Part shown: positions 1-12,191 of the stretch, one piece after another
Layout: every line of letters begins with the position of its first letter
How positions within the stretch are numbered: position 1 is the first letter of the stretch
NCBI GenBank assembly: GCA_023014335.1
Contig: JAECYW010000022.1
Span: 496,001-560,000, forward strand
Origin: Galerina marginata
Lineage: Eukaryota > Basidiomycota > Agaricomycetes > Agaricales > Galerinaceae
Length of the DNA: 64,000 nucleotides
Reading direction: 5' to 3'
The notes under the pieces: model-generated
The model's input: the letters and a program-made list of their open reading frames with translations, nothing else
The model's database searches: none
Told to the model about the DNA's origin: nothing
Position numbers and translations under genes: made by a program

Positions 1-243
1 CAAGAGTCCTGACCGGTTGGTTGTTTTCACCCCCGTGGAGTATCATCACGATGATGATTCCCACCACTACTAAAAGTAGCACAAATACTAAGCAGTCGTT
101 AGCGTTAGCCCTATTGATAGTAAATATACATAAATATCTTACAGAATGTGAAATGTCGGCGTGTTAACCTCATCTGCGTTTGTTGTATCTTGCCGGTCCA
201 CCGACCTTGACAGCTCATCCTTCCGCCAACCGCGACTTTGCGT

Positions 244-690
244 TTAATATATGAATATGCAGCAGTTGCGAAGGCCACGCTCTGATTTGCAACTGAAGAA
301 GCCAGATGGCTCCTTTGGTTGGCATTCATGCTCTGATCTGCAACTGGAGAAGTTAGATGGCTCCTTTGGTTGAGATTCGGAGAGCTCACTACCCTCTGGA
401 ACTGGTGCCACCTGATCTCCTTCTGACAACAGTTCGCCGGTGACCTCGTCCAGGAGTCTCTTCGGGGACCGGAACTACAAGCGAATCTCAGATCAGTGTA
501 GCAAATAGAGACAGACATTTGAAATCACGGATTTGCAGATTTTGTTTTCAAGCTGTTGTTGCTGCATGAACTCTTGCAACAACTTCTCAAGCTTTTCTAC
601 ACGGCTCTGTAAGTCACTGTCGTCGTTAGACAGAGGATCTGCTGCTGGGTCAGCCGTAGCCACTGCCGACCCTCGTTCGTCGGTGGCAGC
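244..690 (-). CDS. 3' part of an unrecognised coiled-coil/low-complexity protein
   Basis: Read on the minus strand, about 560-690 gives an Ala/Asp-rich stretch followed by a heptad-like helix (SRVEKLEKLLQEFMQQQQLE). About 244-470 gives an acidic C-terminal part that holds an imperfect peptide repeat (QPKEPSNFSSCRSE, then QPKEPSGFFSCKSE), encoded by two copies of a roughly 50-base DNA repeat. The two parts lie in different frames, so an intron or a frameshift separates them near 470-500. The stop is near 244 and no convincing start was found. The helix-plus-charged-tail form would fit the gag-like N-terminus of a retroelement or a host protein fragment; no protease or reverse transcriptase was seen nearby. 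Function not assigned. Confidence 0.35.
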
Positions 691-699
691 CTATTAAGT

Positions 700-2090
700 T
701 CTGTTTATGACAAGGTAGCTGAGGGATTTAAGATCGTACATGACCGTTCAAAACCTGAATCATTGATTTCATGGTCAGATAGTTAAAGGCCTGAGTTTGT
801 GGGGTAAAAGTTGACTGACCATTCCAAATGATGACGGATGAATAGGTGAAGATGATGACACGTTATATGAACGAAGAAGAGTGGACTTGCGAACCACGTA
901 GGTTATATCAACGACCGGACTCCGGTCAATGCAAGACAAAGGAAGAAACAAATAAGAAGTTCGACATCGGCGATCGCAAAAACACGAGGAGTGGCTAGTG
1001 ATAGAGCCAAGAGTACGACATGAAAGCTGAAAAGTAAGACGATTTATCTTGAATCACTAAATTCTCATGACCTTAGGTAGAGGCTTTATCTGCTAAATGA
1101 TGATCGTAAATGCGAAACCCTGGAAAGAAAACCGCCGTCTCGAATGATCATGTGACTGCCTTGCTTGCAAGGGTCAAATATCACCATCTCAATCAATTCT
1201 CAATGGGAACAGTAGCGTAGATTTCAAGCTGGTAGATCAAGTTTTGTATACTTAGTAAGTCCTTTGAATCGCCATAATTTAGGTGTTATTATCTTTGAAA
1301 TGGCAGTAAGCATGAACAAGTACGAAACTATCATATCCAACATAGGGGACTCTTTACTGTTTGCGATTCTTCGCCATTTCGCGTCGCTGCGCCTCCGATT
1401 TGCTGGGCGGGAAATGGGAACCCAGAAGTCCACCCCGCGAGACGTACCATGCATGAAGTTATGCAGCCAGGTGTTATGTGTCTCGGTCACTCTGAAAATA
1501 ATCCGTAATTCGTGGGTAGAGATTCATTGTAGGATAAGTAGTTCAAAAGTCGATGGGGAGAGCTGACGGCTCAGATTCCACGAGGAGGACGCAGAATCCT
1601 GCGTCAAACACGAAGTTGTTATGTCGGACAAAGCGAGACAGTTGTTTCCGAAAGCGGCAACAGATTGGGAAGTAATGATAAGTTGGGAAGACATGAAGGT
1701 AAGGTGGTGGCATGATGGTGGTCAATCGCCGTTAATTATAATGTGCGGTCATTACATGTTAGCACATGTTTATGCACGTCTGCAGCCGGGGGGTGCAAGC
1801 TGGGACGCCCAATCAGAATCCGGTCATTTGATGGATATGTGGTCAGTGAAATGTGTAGAATTCATGATGGAATCTAGAGTACGGAACTACGGAATTCATG
1901 AAGACATGAAGAGAGCGGAATGGGTATGGCACAGAATGACTACCTGAGTCTCGATATTCCGCGAATCGCGCGTTATGGTCCCACAACTACGGTCCTGGCT
2001 GAGTGTCTTCCCATGTTCACCGAGGAGGAGACGTTCAAGCGATAACTGATATATATGATTGATTAATAGAAGATGACGGATCGGCCACAA
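700..2090. other. Interval without a recognised gene
   Basis: No coding exon could be supported here. A 108-codon open frame at 1621-1947 (plus) overlaps a degenerate form of the GGAATCTAGAGTACGGAA-type repeat that recurs at 2.3-2.8 kb and 39.1-39.6 kb, so it is more likely repeat-derived than a gene. Confidence 0.4.
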
Positions 2091-4440
2091 CTGCAGGGGT
2101 TTGGTTGATTGGACGACAAGAGGTAGGCTTTCGAATTGGAATTCGTAGGCATTACACCGAGTCACAAAGGAATACGTGGGGCTATGAGGCAAGTATGGAC
2201 ATTGGTGGAATGGCAGATGTTATCTGCTGAAAGTGTCCAACATATTTCATGGATGTTTCGGAAATGAGGTTGGCTCGAAATAGGTTGTTTTGATGGCTAC
2301 AAATCAATGGAGGCGTAGAACGCAAGATGGAATCTCAAGAATGTTAGAGAGCGAAAGTACGGAATCCAGATGGATTCCAAGAGGTCGGAACAGAAAGAAA
2401 GGACGGCGCAGTCATGACCAACGTCCCATCCTAATCCATGATCGCCGGTAGAAAGTTATGGACGGAATTCGAGGAGTCCATTTGGAATTCGTAGGCATAC
2501 ACCGAGTGAGAAAAGAGTACCTGGGGCTATGAGGCGAGAACGAGCATTGGTGGAATGGTGGCAACTATCTGCAGAAGGTGTTCCAGTATACGTATGTTAA
2601 GAACGTTTTGGAAATGAAATTGACTCGAAACAGGCCGATCGATGGGTGGAAAAGGAATGCGTAGAATCCAGGATAGAATCTCAAGAATGTTAGAGAGCGA
2701 TAGTACGGAATCCAGATGGATTCCAAGAGGTCAAAACGGAAAAAAGGACGGCGTCGAGTGAATTGTTAAACGGAAGCAATGAACGGCCGGTCATTTACCT
2801 AATGAAGGGTTCAGAGGATATATGAGAACATAAGTTGCATGCATACAGAACAGAAACGTACATCTTTTCAGTCTGAGCTCATGACCAAACCAGGCAGCTA
2901 AATCGTCTTTCCATTTGATATGCGACTCGTGAATTGAAACCTTAGGCAAGATACTGGAACAAGAGTGTCAGAAATGGCAGGGAGTAACGGAGCGTTTGAT
3001 CAGACAGACCTTGAGCACTTCTCCAAGCTCTCCTCAGTAAGATCCCCTTGTATCATTGAAAGACGAAATTTCAACCAGAGGAATCAACCTAGCACTCTTC
3101 AGATTTGCGTACACTGAGAACGAAAAATTAAGTCTTACGGGTGCCATTTTCATTTCATTACATGTCCACGCTGACAGGGTATTGCAGGCTTCGAATTCTA
3201 ATATTAATGCCGGTCTTAACGACTTTCTAGTGCATTCTGCGCCAGGTTGGTCTGTCGTTGAACCAACAGAGATAGCACCGCCAGAGGGAACTCTCGAAGC
3301 GTGTTGACGATGAAAGACCCTCGTAGATCTAATTTTAAAGGCGGCTATGAGAACGTAACAAACGATGCCGACATGGACCAGAAATGTACAATACATACAG
3401 TAAGTAAGACTTGGCGCCGAATGTTGACAACGTTGGCGACCAATCGTCTTCTATTGGCCTTCATAACGTCTCGACATATTGTGATAATAAATGTGTCGGA
3501 GCCAACACTTCCATCATCCTAACCTAATTCATTTACACGGTCATCGAAATCATTCACACAAAACTGAGAGAGGTTCGACTTACCACACATCTGGAATGGA
3601 TTGAGGAGTTAACTTCGTTAAGTAAGTCCGAGTTGATATGACATCTAGGTAACATGAGTATTACCTTCACAAGAAAAAGCAAAAACCACTAACAAGTACC
3701 CGAGGCCTGCGCAAACGCGTCAAAGAGGTCGAGAGGCTAAAGGGGAAAAGCAACATCGCGTTCGACGCCGAAAAACTGCAGGAGGCGCTAGATCGATACC
3801 TCGTCCACTTAGGCTCAAGATCGCACTCGCGCGCGAGGTCGTCCTCCTCCGTCGGCCAGTTCGAGCGCTCCGAGTCTACGAAGAATCTCGCTGCGTCGTC
3901 GAGAGCCATGGCCGCCTTCGCGGGGAGCCACGGTGGCTCTTGTCATAGGGGGCAATGCGGGCGATTTCACCGGGTATGTCAGCGATGGTGATCTTATTCC
4001 TGGCAATCCGATCATCCCAAGCAATTTTGTGCGGTTGGCGGCTGGGCCTACACTATTGAGAGCCAAGTAAGTTTTTCTATGCTTTTCTTGTGAATGTTTC
4101 TTTGGTGGGAAATTGACTAACCGATCGTGTTGGTCTTGTAGTGATCCAATTACAAGACCCATGCAAAGATTGAAACTATCGACTTAGCAACTGGCCCAAA
4201 TTCGTAGAGTTCCAGCTTTTGAGCACATGATTCAGATACAGTCCAATATAAAAGTCTGGTGACGGAGACATCAGAATACGAAGCAAGCGAAAAACGAGTT
4301 GATCACACAAACTCACCAACCAGCCAAAATGCAGATCAACCAACAAACAGAGACAGCCAGACGGCCAGACGGCGATACTCGCCTTCTGATCAACCCACAA
4401 AGCATACGCGGAGGTTCATGCGACAGAAAAGGCCGCAACA
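2090..4440 (+). repeat. Composite repeat, copy 1a (forward, rearranged)
   Basis: About 2.1-2.8 kb matches the 5' part of the family at 39.05-39.6 kb, with recurring motifs such as GGAATCCAGATGGATTCC and GGTGGAATGGTGGCA. 2.82-3.70 kb matches 39.59-40.50 kb, including the stretch TTGAGCACTTCTCCAAGCTC. After a foreign insert at about 3.70-4.16 kb, the part at 4.16-4.44 kb is a degenerate match of 5.49-5.77 kb. The region is thus a mosaic: the 5' and middle parts of the element are present, the tandem array is missing, and a GC-rich segment lies inside. Confidence 0.65.
3698..4160 (+). pseudogene. Captured host-gene fragments inside repeat copy 1a
   Basis: This segment is clearly GC-richer than its surroundings and is absent from the other repeat copies, which run straight through ACAAGTACCCGAAGTC at this point. 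One plus-strand frame (3698-3991) gives a basic helical then Ser-rich peptide (containing KGKSNIAFDAEKLQEALDRY). A second frame (about 3926-4066, then a GT-AG intron 4067-4141, then 4142 onward) reads a different peptide with VALVIGGNAGDFTGYVSDGD. Both run into repeat sequence at their ends and neither has its own start and stop. The best reading is two host exon pieces joined inside the element, in the manner of transduplication. Parent genes are not identified. Confidence 0.5.
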
Positions 4441-6880
4441 TGCAAATTTTCATTTCATTACATGTCCACGCTGACAGGGTATTGCAGGCTTCGAATTCTG
4501 ATATTAATGCCGTCTTGACAACTTTCTAGTGCATTCTGCGCCAGGTTGGCTGTCGTTAAACCAACAGAGATAGCACCGCTAGAGGGAACTCTCGAAGCGT
4601 GTTGACGACGAAAGGCCCTCGTAGATCTAATTTTAAAGGCATCTATGAGAACGTAACAAACGATGCCGACATGGACCAGAAATGTACAATACATACAGTA
4701 AGTAAGACTTGGCGCCGAATGTTGACAACGTTGGCGACCAATCGTCTTCTCTTAGCCATCATAACGTCTCGAAATATTGCCACACTTGTAATGATAATAA
4801 ATGTGTCGGAGCCAACACTTCAATCATCCTAACCTAATTCATTTACACAATCATCAAGATCATTCTCACAAAATCTGAGGGAGGTTCGACTTACAAAACC
4901 TCTGGAATGGGTCGAGGAGTTATCTTCGTTGATTACTCCGAGTTGATATGATATCTAGGTATAGTTAGACATGACTATTACCTTCACAAGAGAAAGTAAA
5001 AATTACTGACCAGTACCCGAAGTCGAAGATGAGGACAATGGAAGAGCGATCCCGACTGAAATCCAAACCCTAGCTCTCAAGTGAGAACGGTGGTCGGCAC
5101 GAGATATGAAAAAGGGCCACAAACCAAATAAACACACGACTCTCCATCCGACTTCGCCCGAAATAGCGGCGACATGCCTGACAGCATCTAAACCGAGATA
5201 CGTGAGGAGTCTCTTCAAAATGGAGAAGTTCAGCCCAATAAACTTACCGCCTGTTTAAACCGACATAGCCCCTGCCTTCAGCGTTCGTCCATTCTTCAAA
5301 CAATGTTGAGTTCGGCAGAACCTGGATAAAAACATGAGACGTCTGTTTCACAGCCGATTCGATCATTACTGACTGTCATACACCTCGCAAAGTCATAGTC
5401 TACATTGAATCCATATCTCAGAGAATCAACTGCTCTCGGTTCCTAAATTAGAAGATGTAAGGAATACTTCCAACGGCAATAAGATTGAAGCTATCAAATT
5501 AAATTACCGATTGTCCCAAATTCGGAGAGTTTCAAAAATTTTCAGCACATGATTCGGCGTCCGTCCAATATACAAGTCTGACGAGAGAGACATTTAGAAA
5601 ATGAAAGAAGCGAAAACGAGTTGATCCGACGAACTTCTCAGCCACCCAGAATTCGGGCAACCTTGGGCAACAAACATAGACAGCCAGACGGCGATACCAC
5701 GCTCGAAGCATCGCTTTCAGATCAACCGACAAAGCGTAGGCTGAGGTTCGTGTAATAGGAAAGGCCGAAGTCGAGATTCGTTGTGCACATGTTCAATATC
5801 TAGATGATGAAGGATGAGGAACTCTTCGTAAAAGAAAACGACGAAACTACTACCTTGAGGCTGAGTGTACCAAGGAGAAGAGATATGTTAATCATGAGAT
5901 CCGTCCATCAAGGCTCAGATGCCGCGCCTAAACAAGAAACCGTATACATAAGGATGTCAATGTGGCCTGCGAGAAGAGGCCACGAACCTGAAATCCTGTG
6001 AATGCTGAAGGCTCAGCCCTAATATTGGCAAGACGATATGCTTGAGGGCAAGTGGTCAGAGATACCTTCCTAAAAAAAAGGAAAGCTAGACTCACTGCCT
6101 GCCCCATCGTATTCGTGTAATTCGCTCGGCCTTGGATTTGCTTGCCAACGAACATAGATATCTAGCCCGCAGTACCATGCGTGAGGATATCTAGACGAAG
6201 TATGCATCCATCCGTTAGACTTCGAATAGACTTGAAATCCGTGTACGAGAACCTGGCCGCCTCATCGTTTTCGTGCAATTCGCTCGGCCTTGGATTTGCT
6301 TGCCAACAAACATAGATATCCAGCCCGCAGTACCATGCGTGAGGATATCTAGACGAAGCACGCATCCATGCGTTAGACTTCGAATCGACTTGCAATCCGT
6401 AGAACCCGGCCCTGGATTTGCCTGCTAACGAACATAGATATCCAGCCCGCGCCGCGCCTAAACATGAAATCATATACATAAGAATGTCAACGTGACCTGC
6501 GAGAAGAGACCACGAACCTGAAAGAAGGCTCGGTCCTAATATTGGCAAGACGATATGCTTGAGGGCAAGTGGTCAGAGATACCTTCCTAAAAAAAAAGGA
6601 AAGCTAGACTCACTGCCTGCCCCATCGTATTCGTGTAATTCGCTCGGCCTTGGATTTGCTTGCCAACGAACATAGATATCTAGCCCGCAGTACCATGCGT
6701 GAGGATATCTAGACGAAGTATGCATCCATCCGTTAGACTTCGAATAGACTTGAAATCCGTGTACGAGAACCTGGCCGCCTCATCGTTTTCGTGCAATTCG
6801 CTCGGCCTTGGATTTGCTTGCCAACAAACATAGATATCCAGCCCGCAGTACCATGCGTGAGGATATCTAGACGAAGCACG
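4440..6880 (+). repeat. Composite repeat, copy 1b (forward) with tandem array
   Basis: 4.44-4.99 kb repeats 3.15-3.67 kb (starting at the shared stretch CATTTCATTACATGTCCACG). 4.96-6.00 kb aligns with 40.47-41.5 kb, and 5.23-6.00 kb also aligns with 45.47-46.23 kb. 6.0-6.88 kb is an array of the family's short units, recognisable by GTACCATGCGTGAGGATATC and CGCTCGGCCTTGGATTTGCT. The array continues into the conserved 3' end described for the 6.88-8.16 kb arm. Short open frames here recur in every copy and are not treated as genes. Confidence 0.7.
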
Positions 6881-8163
6881 CAGCCATGCGTTATACTTCC
6901 CCCCTTGATTTGACTTGTAAACCGTGCATCAGAATTTAGCCATCAGTGCCGCTGAGCGATGAAGGAATGAAGGAGTGTAGAGTTACTGTTCAAGAGGAAC
7001 TTCAAGGAACTTGATGGATTCCGCATCATCCCTAGCGTGTCACGTGTGTCACTTGTCACAAGGCTTGAGGAACTTCTCTAGACTCTACGTTTACCTGCCA
7101 TGCGATGAGATCATCGCCTTCGACCCGTCTCTTTAATCCAAACTCAGCCTAGCTAGGACCTTCGATCTCAATCTCTATCTTAATTTCGAAACTTCAATTC
7201 GGTGTCTCCGAACTTCGACTACAAGGCTTCAAGCTTCAACTCGACTCTGATTGTCTGATGTCAACTTTGTCCCTAATATCAAGAAGCACTCCGTTCGCTT
7301 TAATTTCGTGAGTACTGCTATGCAATCACAACTTTCGTTAGTTCAGCTTCGTCTTCACAGGGACAACGTTGCTCGTGTTTCGATCGCCCTAATGTGTGCT
7401 CCTTCCACAGTGAACGGTCAATGACTCCAAGTAGTAAGCCCGTGATGGACCCCATCTTAGTTTTTAACATCTGACCACATTGCCGTATGCCCACCTTTCT
7501 CAGCTCGTAGATTCAGTATACATTGAGGAACTTCCCTCTCTACGTTTCTATGAGATCATGGCAAAGATACCCGCAATTTAGCCAACAGCGCAGGCTCCAG
7601 CTACGGGGTTTTTGGTTCGTATCTTCTCTTTCGTATATCTTCCCCATTCTTATCCTACGTGTAGCGTCATTGCGCGGAATCACATTCTTCGACTTCCTCG
7701 AGGTGATTCATTCTGTGACCTGTGTGGGCGTACAGCAATTGATTCTTTCTCAGTTGAGTCCCTTTACGAACCTTTCTTTGCCGAGCTATTTACTGTACGC
7801 CGAGCAATTATTATATTTTTACCGTCGACAGGTGCCTGGCGGATTCAGTTCCTCTTCGACTCGTGAAACACACAGATCCCAGTCTATCTCGTTCCTGGAA
7901 ATGCTTGCGAGTGACCGGTGACCGCGCATGTTTTGTGGGTTGGTTGTAACCTTCCAGCGTTGACGCCTAGTTGCGTACTCCGTCTAAATGAGTCCTCTCG
8001 TATCGAGGTGGATACTGGACTTGTAGGATTCCGGTCCTTCTCTGGCACTGAGCGAGGTGGGCGGTTGTCGGATCTTGGGCAGTCGCAGGCCACAGCGAAC
8101 AATCTGGCCGCGCTGCAAAGAGTTTCGGGATGTTTGATCTCAGATCGATGCACATTTCAAACC
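6880..8163 (+). repeat. Small inverted repeat, left arm (about 1.28 kb)
   Basis: The reverse complement of 12192-13475. Identity starts in the stretch GCCATGCGTTATACTTCCCC and stops sharply at 8163/12192, where the next base differs. I saw one substitution, in the GATGGATTCCGCATCAT motif, plus divergence at the outer edge near 6870. The first about 180 bases are the 3' end of the composite repeat (GTGTCACGTGTGTCAC at its tip). The rest (about 7.07-8.16 kb) lies beyond that end; 7.07-7.50 kb recurs once more at 53.17-53.61 kb. A 132-codon frame at 7523-7921 exists in both arms but resembles nothing I know. Confidence 0.85.
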
Positions 8164-8949
8164 GGTTGGGACAGCTGCGCAGCGAGGCGCATGAAGATAC
8201 GTTGGTTGACCTTGTTTCCTCTATGCTTTGCCTGTTGAATGGGCCTCTTGGTCCCTTTCGTGGTGGATTCTCACCAATGCTACTGCTTTTTTCTCGCTTA
8301 TGTCCCCATTGCGATTCTAATTCTCATGTTCTTCAGATGACGACGTCATCCAAAAATTGTTATTGTCAATTTTCCAAAGTGGACCGGACGATGAACCATT
8401 TGGTTCCTCGTTCGCACATCCTCCACTCTTCTGCCGCCTCCTTATTTCTTCACCTTCACGATCCGCTCCAGCGCCTTTTTCGTCGCACACAGCATTCTGA
8501 GAGGACTTGAGTACCCTGAGTCACTTTCGATGTGGGGTTGCTCCGCTGTCGACTTCGACTGATCTTCTCCTGCTGGAAGCTTCTCTGAATATAGATATAA
8601 ATAAAGACTTCAGATGTTCATCATGGCACATTTGACAAGGAATTTGAATTCGTCATTTACAAACATCACCTCGGCTCTATCGTCGTACTTTTCTGCTAGC
8701 TACGTTCTCACTGGACCTTGCCAGCTCCTTTGCTTGTGAAAGCTAATGTACATTGACCAGAAAGTCTTGGTTCGTGCAACCTCTGTGCATTCTTACCTAT
8801 CTGAACATCCTCTCGATTTGGATTTTGACAATGAAGCAAGGGTGATCGATGATCGACTACATATATGACCTCTCGGCAATTCAAATTTGATTAAAACAAC
8901 ATCTTTTTTAGGTGAAATCCGAGTTCAAAGTATTCACATACACGGTACA
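8164..8949. other. Interval without a recognised gene
   Basis: Unique sequence between the inverted-repeat arm and the 3' end of the SUN gene. Open frames here (for example 8130-8510, plus) start inside the repeat and look like chance frames. The terminator or 3' UTR of the SUN gene should lie in the last few hundred bases. Confidence 0.4.
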
Positions 8950-10245
8950 TTATGCCTCACTGACCAACCCATGGATGCCAAAGTGATGAACACAAGTTGT
9001 GTCCGAACCCCAGTTGCTATTAATCTCGATAATGATGATATTGAAAGTCATCATTGCACACACGTCCTTCAAACGGCAAGCAAAATTTTGTTTGTGAAAC
9101 GGTGCTGTCATGCTATAATTTGCATGCAGTAACGGAATGAACCTGTCGGTCTTGCTGATTGCTGCTGGCAGAGCACGAGTCAATGAAAATTTCGAAGGAG
9201 ATCGAACTTCAAGATCCAACGCAGGTAAATCTTTCCCTTGTGGCACAAGACCCCACAAAGTAACCGATTGAGGCGCCTTTTCGAGCATCCTGACTGGGAT
9301 TGTGGCCGGGTGGGCATAATGAATAGTCATTGATGTGATATTGGCGGGGTCGGAGAGTTCAACCGCTATCTGCCCACGCGAACCTTCGAACTCCCAACAA
9401 TCCCCAATGGTAGTTTGATCTTCTAAGACAATCATCGGAGAATTAACTTCCGGAACTTGCTGGAGCGTTAACCAGTCCAGAAGGTTAGATTTGTGTGGCT
9501 GGTAGGTTGGTGATGTAAGATCGTGCACTATACTTGCACCAGCTCCACGTAAGGCAAAGTCCATGCAAGGTAAATTTAATGGTAGACCATCATCATCGCG
9601 AATTCCGAACAAGCTGGCCAACTTGTGGTACGTGGAAGGGAAAGTCTTATCGCAAAGAATATTTGAAGTCGACGGCGGTAACAAATTGTGCCAGCAAAGA
9701 GTTTTGGTGATATCTGAAGCGACGAGTAAGTGACTCCAGAAAGTAATCACTGTGCCCACAAAGGTCAGTAAAACGATGAGGATCGTGTAATTCCACGTCT
9801 GGAAGGAAATCCTGGCTGCTTCCTCCCCATCGGTGCGGGCCGTGGTGGTGTGACGCTCTGCGGGTTTGGGATCCCTCAGGGAAGTTTGGTTTTCAACGTT
9901 CAAGTTGGCGCCACTGTAGTAATCGAGAGGGAATACCACTTGAGATGCCGTCCTGTCGAGGGTATTACGCCTTTGAAAAAAAAGAAGGAAGAGAGCTGAG
10001 AGAAATTGAGAGCCCTCAGGCTGAGACATTGGGAGTGGAGAGCTGAATGAATAATCTTCGTCGATTGGAATCTTGGAATATGATTTGCTTTTGAGAAGTA
10101 TAAGTGGCGGAATGGTCTGCGAATGCAGTGGTTTTCCTTTGTTTCCACGTGTTCTTGAGCGCGGCACGCGCCACAAGTTGCTTTTAAAATTACAGAGGTT
10201 TGCCAGTGTCTGACCAAACGTTCCGAGTCCGATGCCTTCCACCAC
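8950..10245 (-). CDS. SUN-domain (Sad1/UNC-84) nuclear-envelope protein
   Basis: Single uninterrupted frame of 431 codons. Residues 153-173 form one hydrophobic membrane segment (YTILIVLLTFVGTVITFWSH). Residues about 229-427 form a SUN domain: MDFALRGAGASIVHDLTSPT at the start, the signature GDCWEFEGSRGQIAVELS at 281-298, and the typical end SNWGSDTTCVHHFGIHG. In known SUN proteins this domain sits in the perinuclear space and binds KASH partners to form LINC complexes. The protein lacks a long coiled-coil between membrane segment and domain, so it is short for a canonical Sad1 and may be a divergent or ER-type SUN protein. The start is uncertain: the Met at 10245, or Met73 at 10029 just before the Ser/Gln-rich stretch. 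A TATATATT motif lies just upstream of 10245. The gene sits alone in the spacer of the small inverted repeat. Confidence 0.8.
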   Translation of the reverse strand: MVEGIGLGTFGQTLANLCNFKSNLWRVPRSRTRGNKGKPLHSQTIPPLILLKSKSYSKIPIDEDYSFSSPLPMSQPEGSQFLSALFLLFFQRRNTLDRTASQVVFPLDYYSGANLNVENQTSLRDPKPAERHTTTARTDGEEAARISFQTWNYTILIVLLTFVGTVITFWSHLLVASDITKTLCWHNLLPPSTSNILCDKTFPSTYHKLASLFGIRDDDGLPLNLPCMDFALRGAGASIVHDLTSPTYQPHKSNLLDWLTLQQVPEVNSPMIVLEDQTTIGDCWEFEGSRGQIAVELSDPANITSMTIHYAHPATIPVRMLEKAPQSVTLWGLVPQGKDLPALDLEVRSPSKFSLTRALPAAISKTDRFIPLLHANYSMTAPFHKQNFACRLKDVCAMMTFNIIIIEINSNWGSDTTCVHHFGIHGLVSEA

Positions 10246-10389
10246 CTCTTGGTCCAGCTGAGAGTATATATTTCAGCTAATGTTTCAATTCATTGAGTCG
10301 CTTATCGAAATGTTTAATGGAAAGACCATTTGGTTACTAGCTACCGCCCGGGTACCAACGTAGGTTCTCGGAGTGTGATCGTTTCAAAT

Positions 10390-10960
10390 CTATATATCAA
10401 TTCTCATATTTCCTTCAAACCCTTCATCAGAAACGACAAGCCGTTCGTTTGTCGCCATATCCCGACAATTCCCTCTGGAAATTCACGCGACACCGTCTAT
10501 TCTTTCCTTTCCGACCTCTTGAAATTCTGATGGATTCCGTACTTTCGCGCACTAACATCCCAGATTCCATCTTGGATTCCACGCATTCCGTCCTTTTTCT
10601 ACTCATCACATCATACGGTGGCCTATCTATGGCTTGTGGACATCTTCGGCAGGTTGAATCGCCACGACCTGCTCGATCGGAAGAAAAGGATCTGCGACAT
10701 CCAGTTTCAGCCTCCTCGGGCGCTTGACATTGGAACGACCTCAGGCTCATTGCAATTAGCTCAGCCAAACCAAGTTATACTGCCGGGTTTTTCAAACCAA
10801 CGCTTTTTATTGCTCCTTCGTATCGCAGAGCACCTCAAATTTCTGTCGGACTCCGCGTATAATGCCGAATTCCATGCGGATTCCATAGATTCCCAACATA
10901 ACAATGCGCCCGCAACCACTGGATGGGAATTGGAACGTTGACCCTATCACTCGGAGCCAT
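10390..10960 (-). repeat. Composite repeat fragment (inverted orientation)
   Basis: Diverged match to the 5' part of the family at 21.9-22.25 kb, same orientation as that copy: compare ATTCCGTACTTTCGCGCACT here with ATTCCGTACTTTCGCTCTCT there, followed in both by GATTCCATCTTGGATTC and GACATCTTCGGCAG. Only the 5' part is present. Confidence 0.6.
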
Positions 10961-12191
10961 ACACACCATACGTCTGAGGCGCTTCCCGAAATGGCTTCTT
11001 ACTCAGGCTCTGGATCATCACGCACTTCACGCACGGATTGCTTGTTGATAAATTATAATCGGGCTAAGGAGTTAACGCGTGATTGCGTATGTTGCTCCCT
11101 GCAAGTTGAGTCTCCACGTTTCTTGGTCGTTGACAATTGTCTGGGTTGTGTTGTGCGAGTAGAATTGATCTCATCGGAGCATTCGACATTTGATTTCCAA
11201 AACGTGGACATATTTCTGGTGCTGAAGGTAGGTTTCGCCTAACTGAATCACCTTCGAAGTTATACTGAATTCTCTGACATACATTCTAGAGCGATACAGA
11301 GCAAAATAATTCTCTTCAAACTCCAGACAAGACATCCTTGATCCCATCATGGGCTGCATCATTTCGCTCCTCATTTGCTTCTAGGGTGTTCGTCTCATCT
11401 CTTCCAAGTTCCCTCCTAGATTTTCTGCCCTGGTTCTGCGGATTCAACTGAATTCCGAGCTCAGCCCCCTACCTTCAAAAGTCGAGTCTCTGATTTCCTC
11501 AGCACCAGTGCGTTTCTTTCACTGATTTATGTTGCGAAATCCACAAGTAGACAGCTGTTGACAGTATCCTATTTGGTCCTTGTCCGATGTTCGATCATCA
11601 AATGTACAGCCACCAAGTGACTCCCGAAACTCAAATTAAATCTAGCCCATTTAAATTTCTGGATCTGCGACATCTAAATCTGATCGACCCCTGCTGTACA
11701 GCCACTGCATTTCCTAATTCCAGGATCAAAAATAAATCAAGTCTGTCATCTATGTAGATCTGATCGACGATGACAGGTGCTGCACAGCGAGACAGGATCT
11801 AAATCTAGCGTCTAAACGTACCTCGGTGACACCCGCACTCATTCGTCGGTGGCAAGAAGTTAAGGGCATGCCTAGGTTAAACCTCCAGGGCTCATCGATT
11901 CCTATGCCCACAAGATCTCTATATAAATCAAAGAATTGGAGTCAAACGTTGATAAAAGGTGTCCAACTTGAATGTTGAAAATTGACAGTAGGGGGTGTGC
12001 GGTCGAGTGTTTCCTGATCGCTCTTCATAATAAACGTGATCGCTCGAGCCTTTGGAAGCTACCATTGTAAAAGTTCTTGACGCCGAACTTACATCAAGAA
12101 GGGCAACAGGCGGCATGAGCATCTGGATGGCGGTGAAGATGAATGTATACTGAATCTGACAGCCGTAGTCTATATCTATGATCCGAGAAGG
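10961..12191. other. Interval without a recognised gene
   Basis: Unique, AT-moderate sequence. A short stretch near 11.82-11.86 kb resembles sequence near 660-700 (both contain TTCGTCGGTGGCA). No exon with convincing splice signals or known motif was found. A minus-strand frame ending at 11928 only extends a frame from the repeat arm. Confidence 0.4.

Noticed and set aside
1621..1947. 108-codon frame rich in Met and Trp
   Set aside because: Its second half is a degenerate form of the repeat family's 5' motifs, so it is probably non-coding.
6880..7070. Helitron 3' end (hairpin plus CTRR) at the repeat tip
   Set aside because: The tip GTGTCACGTGTGTCAC is repetitive but no clear hairpin followed by CTRR is present, and no Rep/helicase is in the window.
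7523..7921. 132-codon frame identical in both arms of the small inverted repeat
   Set aside because: Identity follows from the duplication; overlapping frames on the other strand are equally open and no motif is visible.
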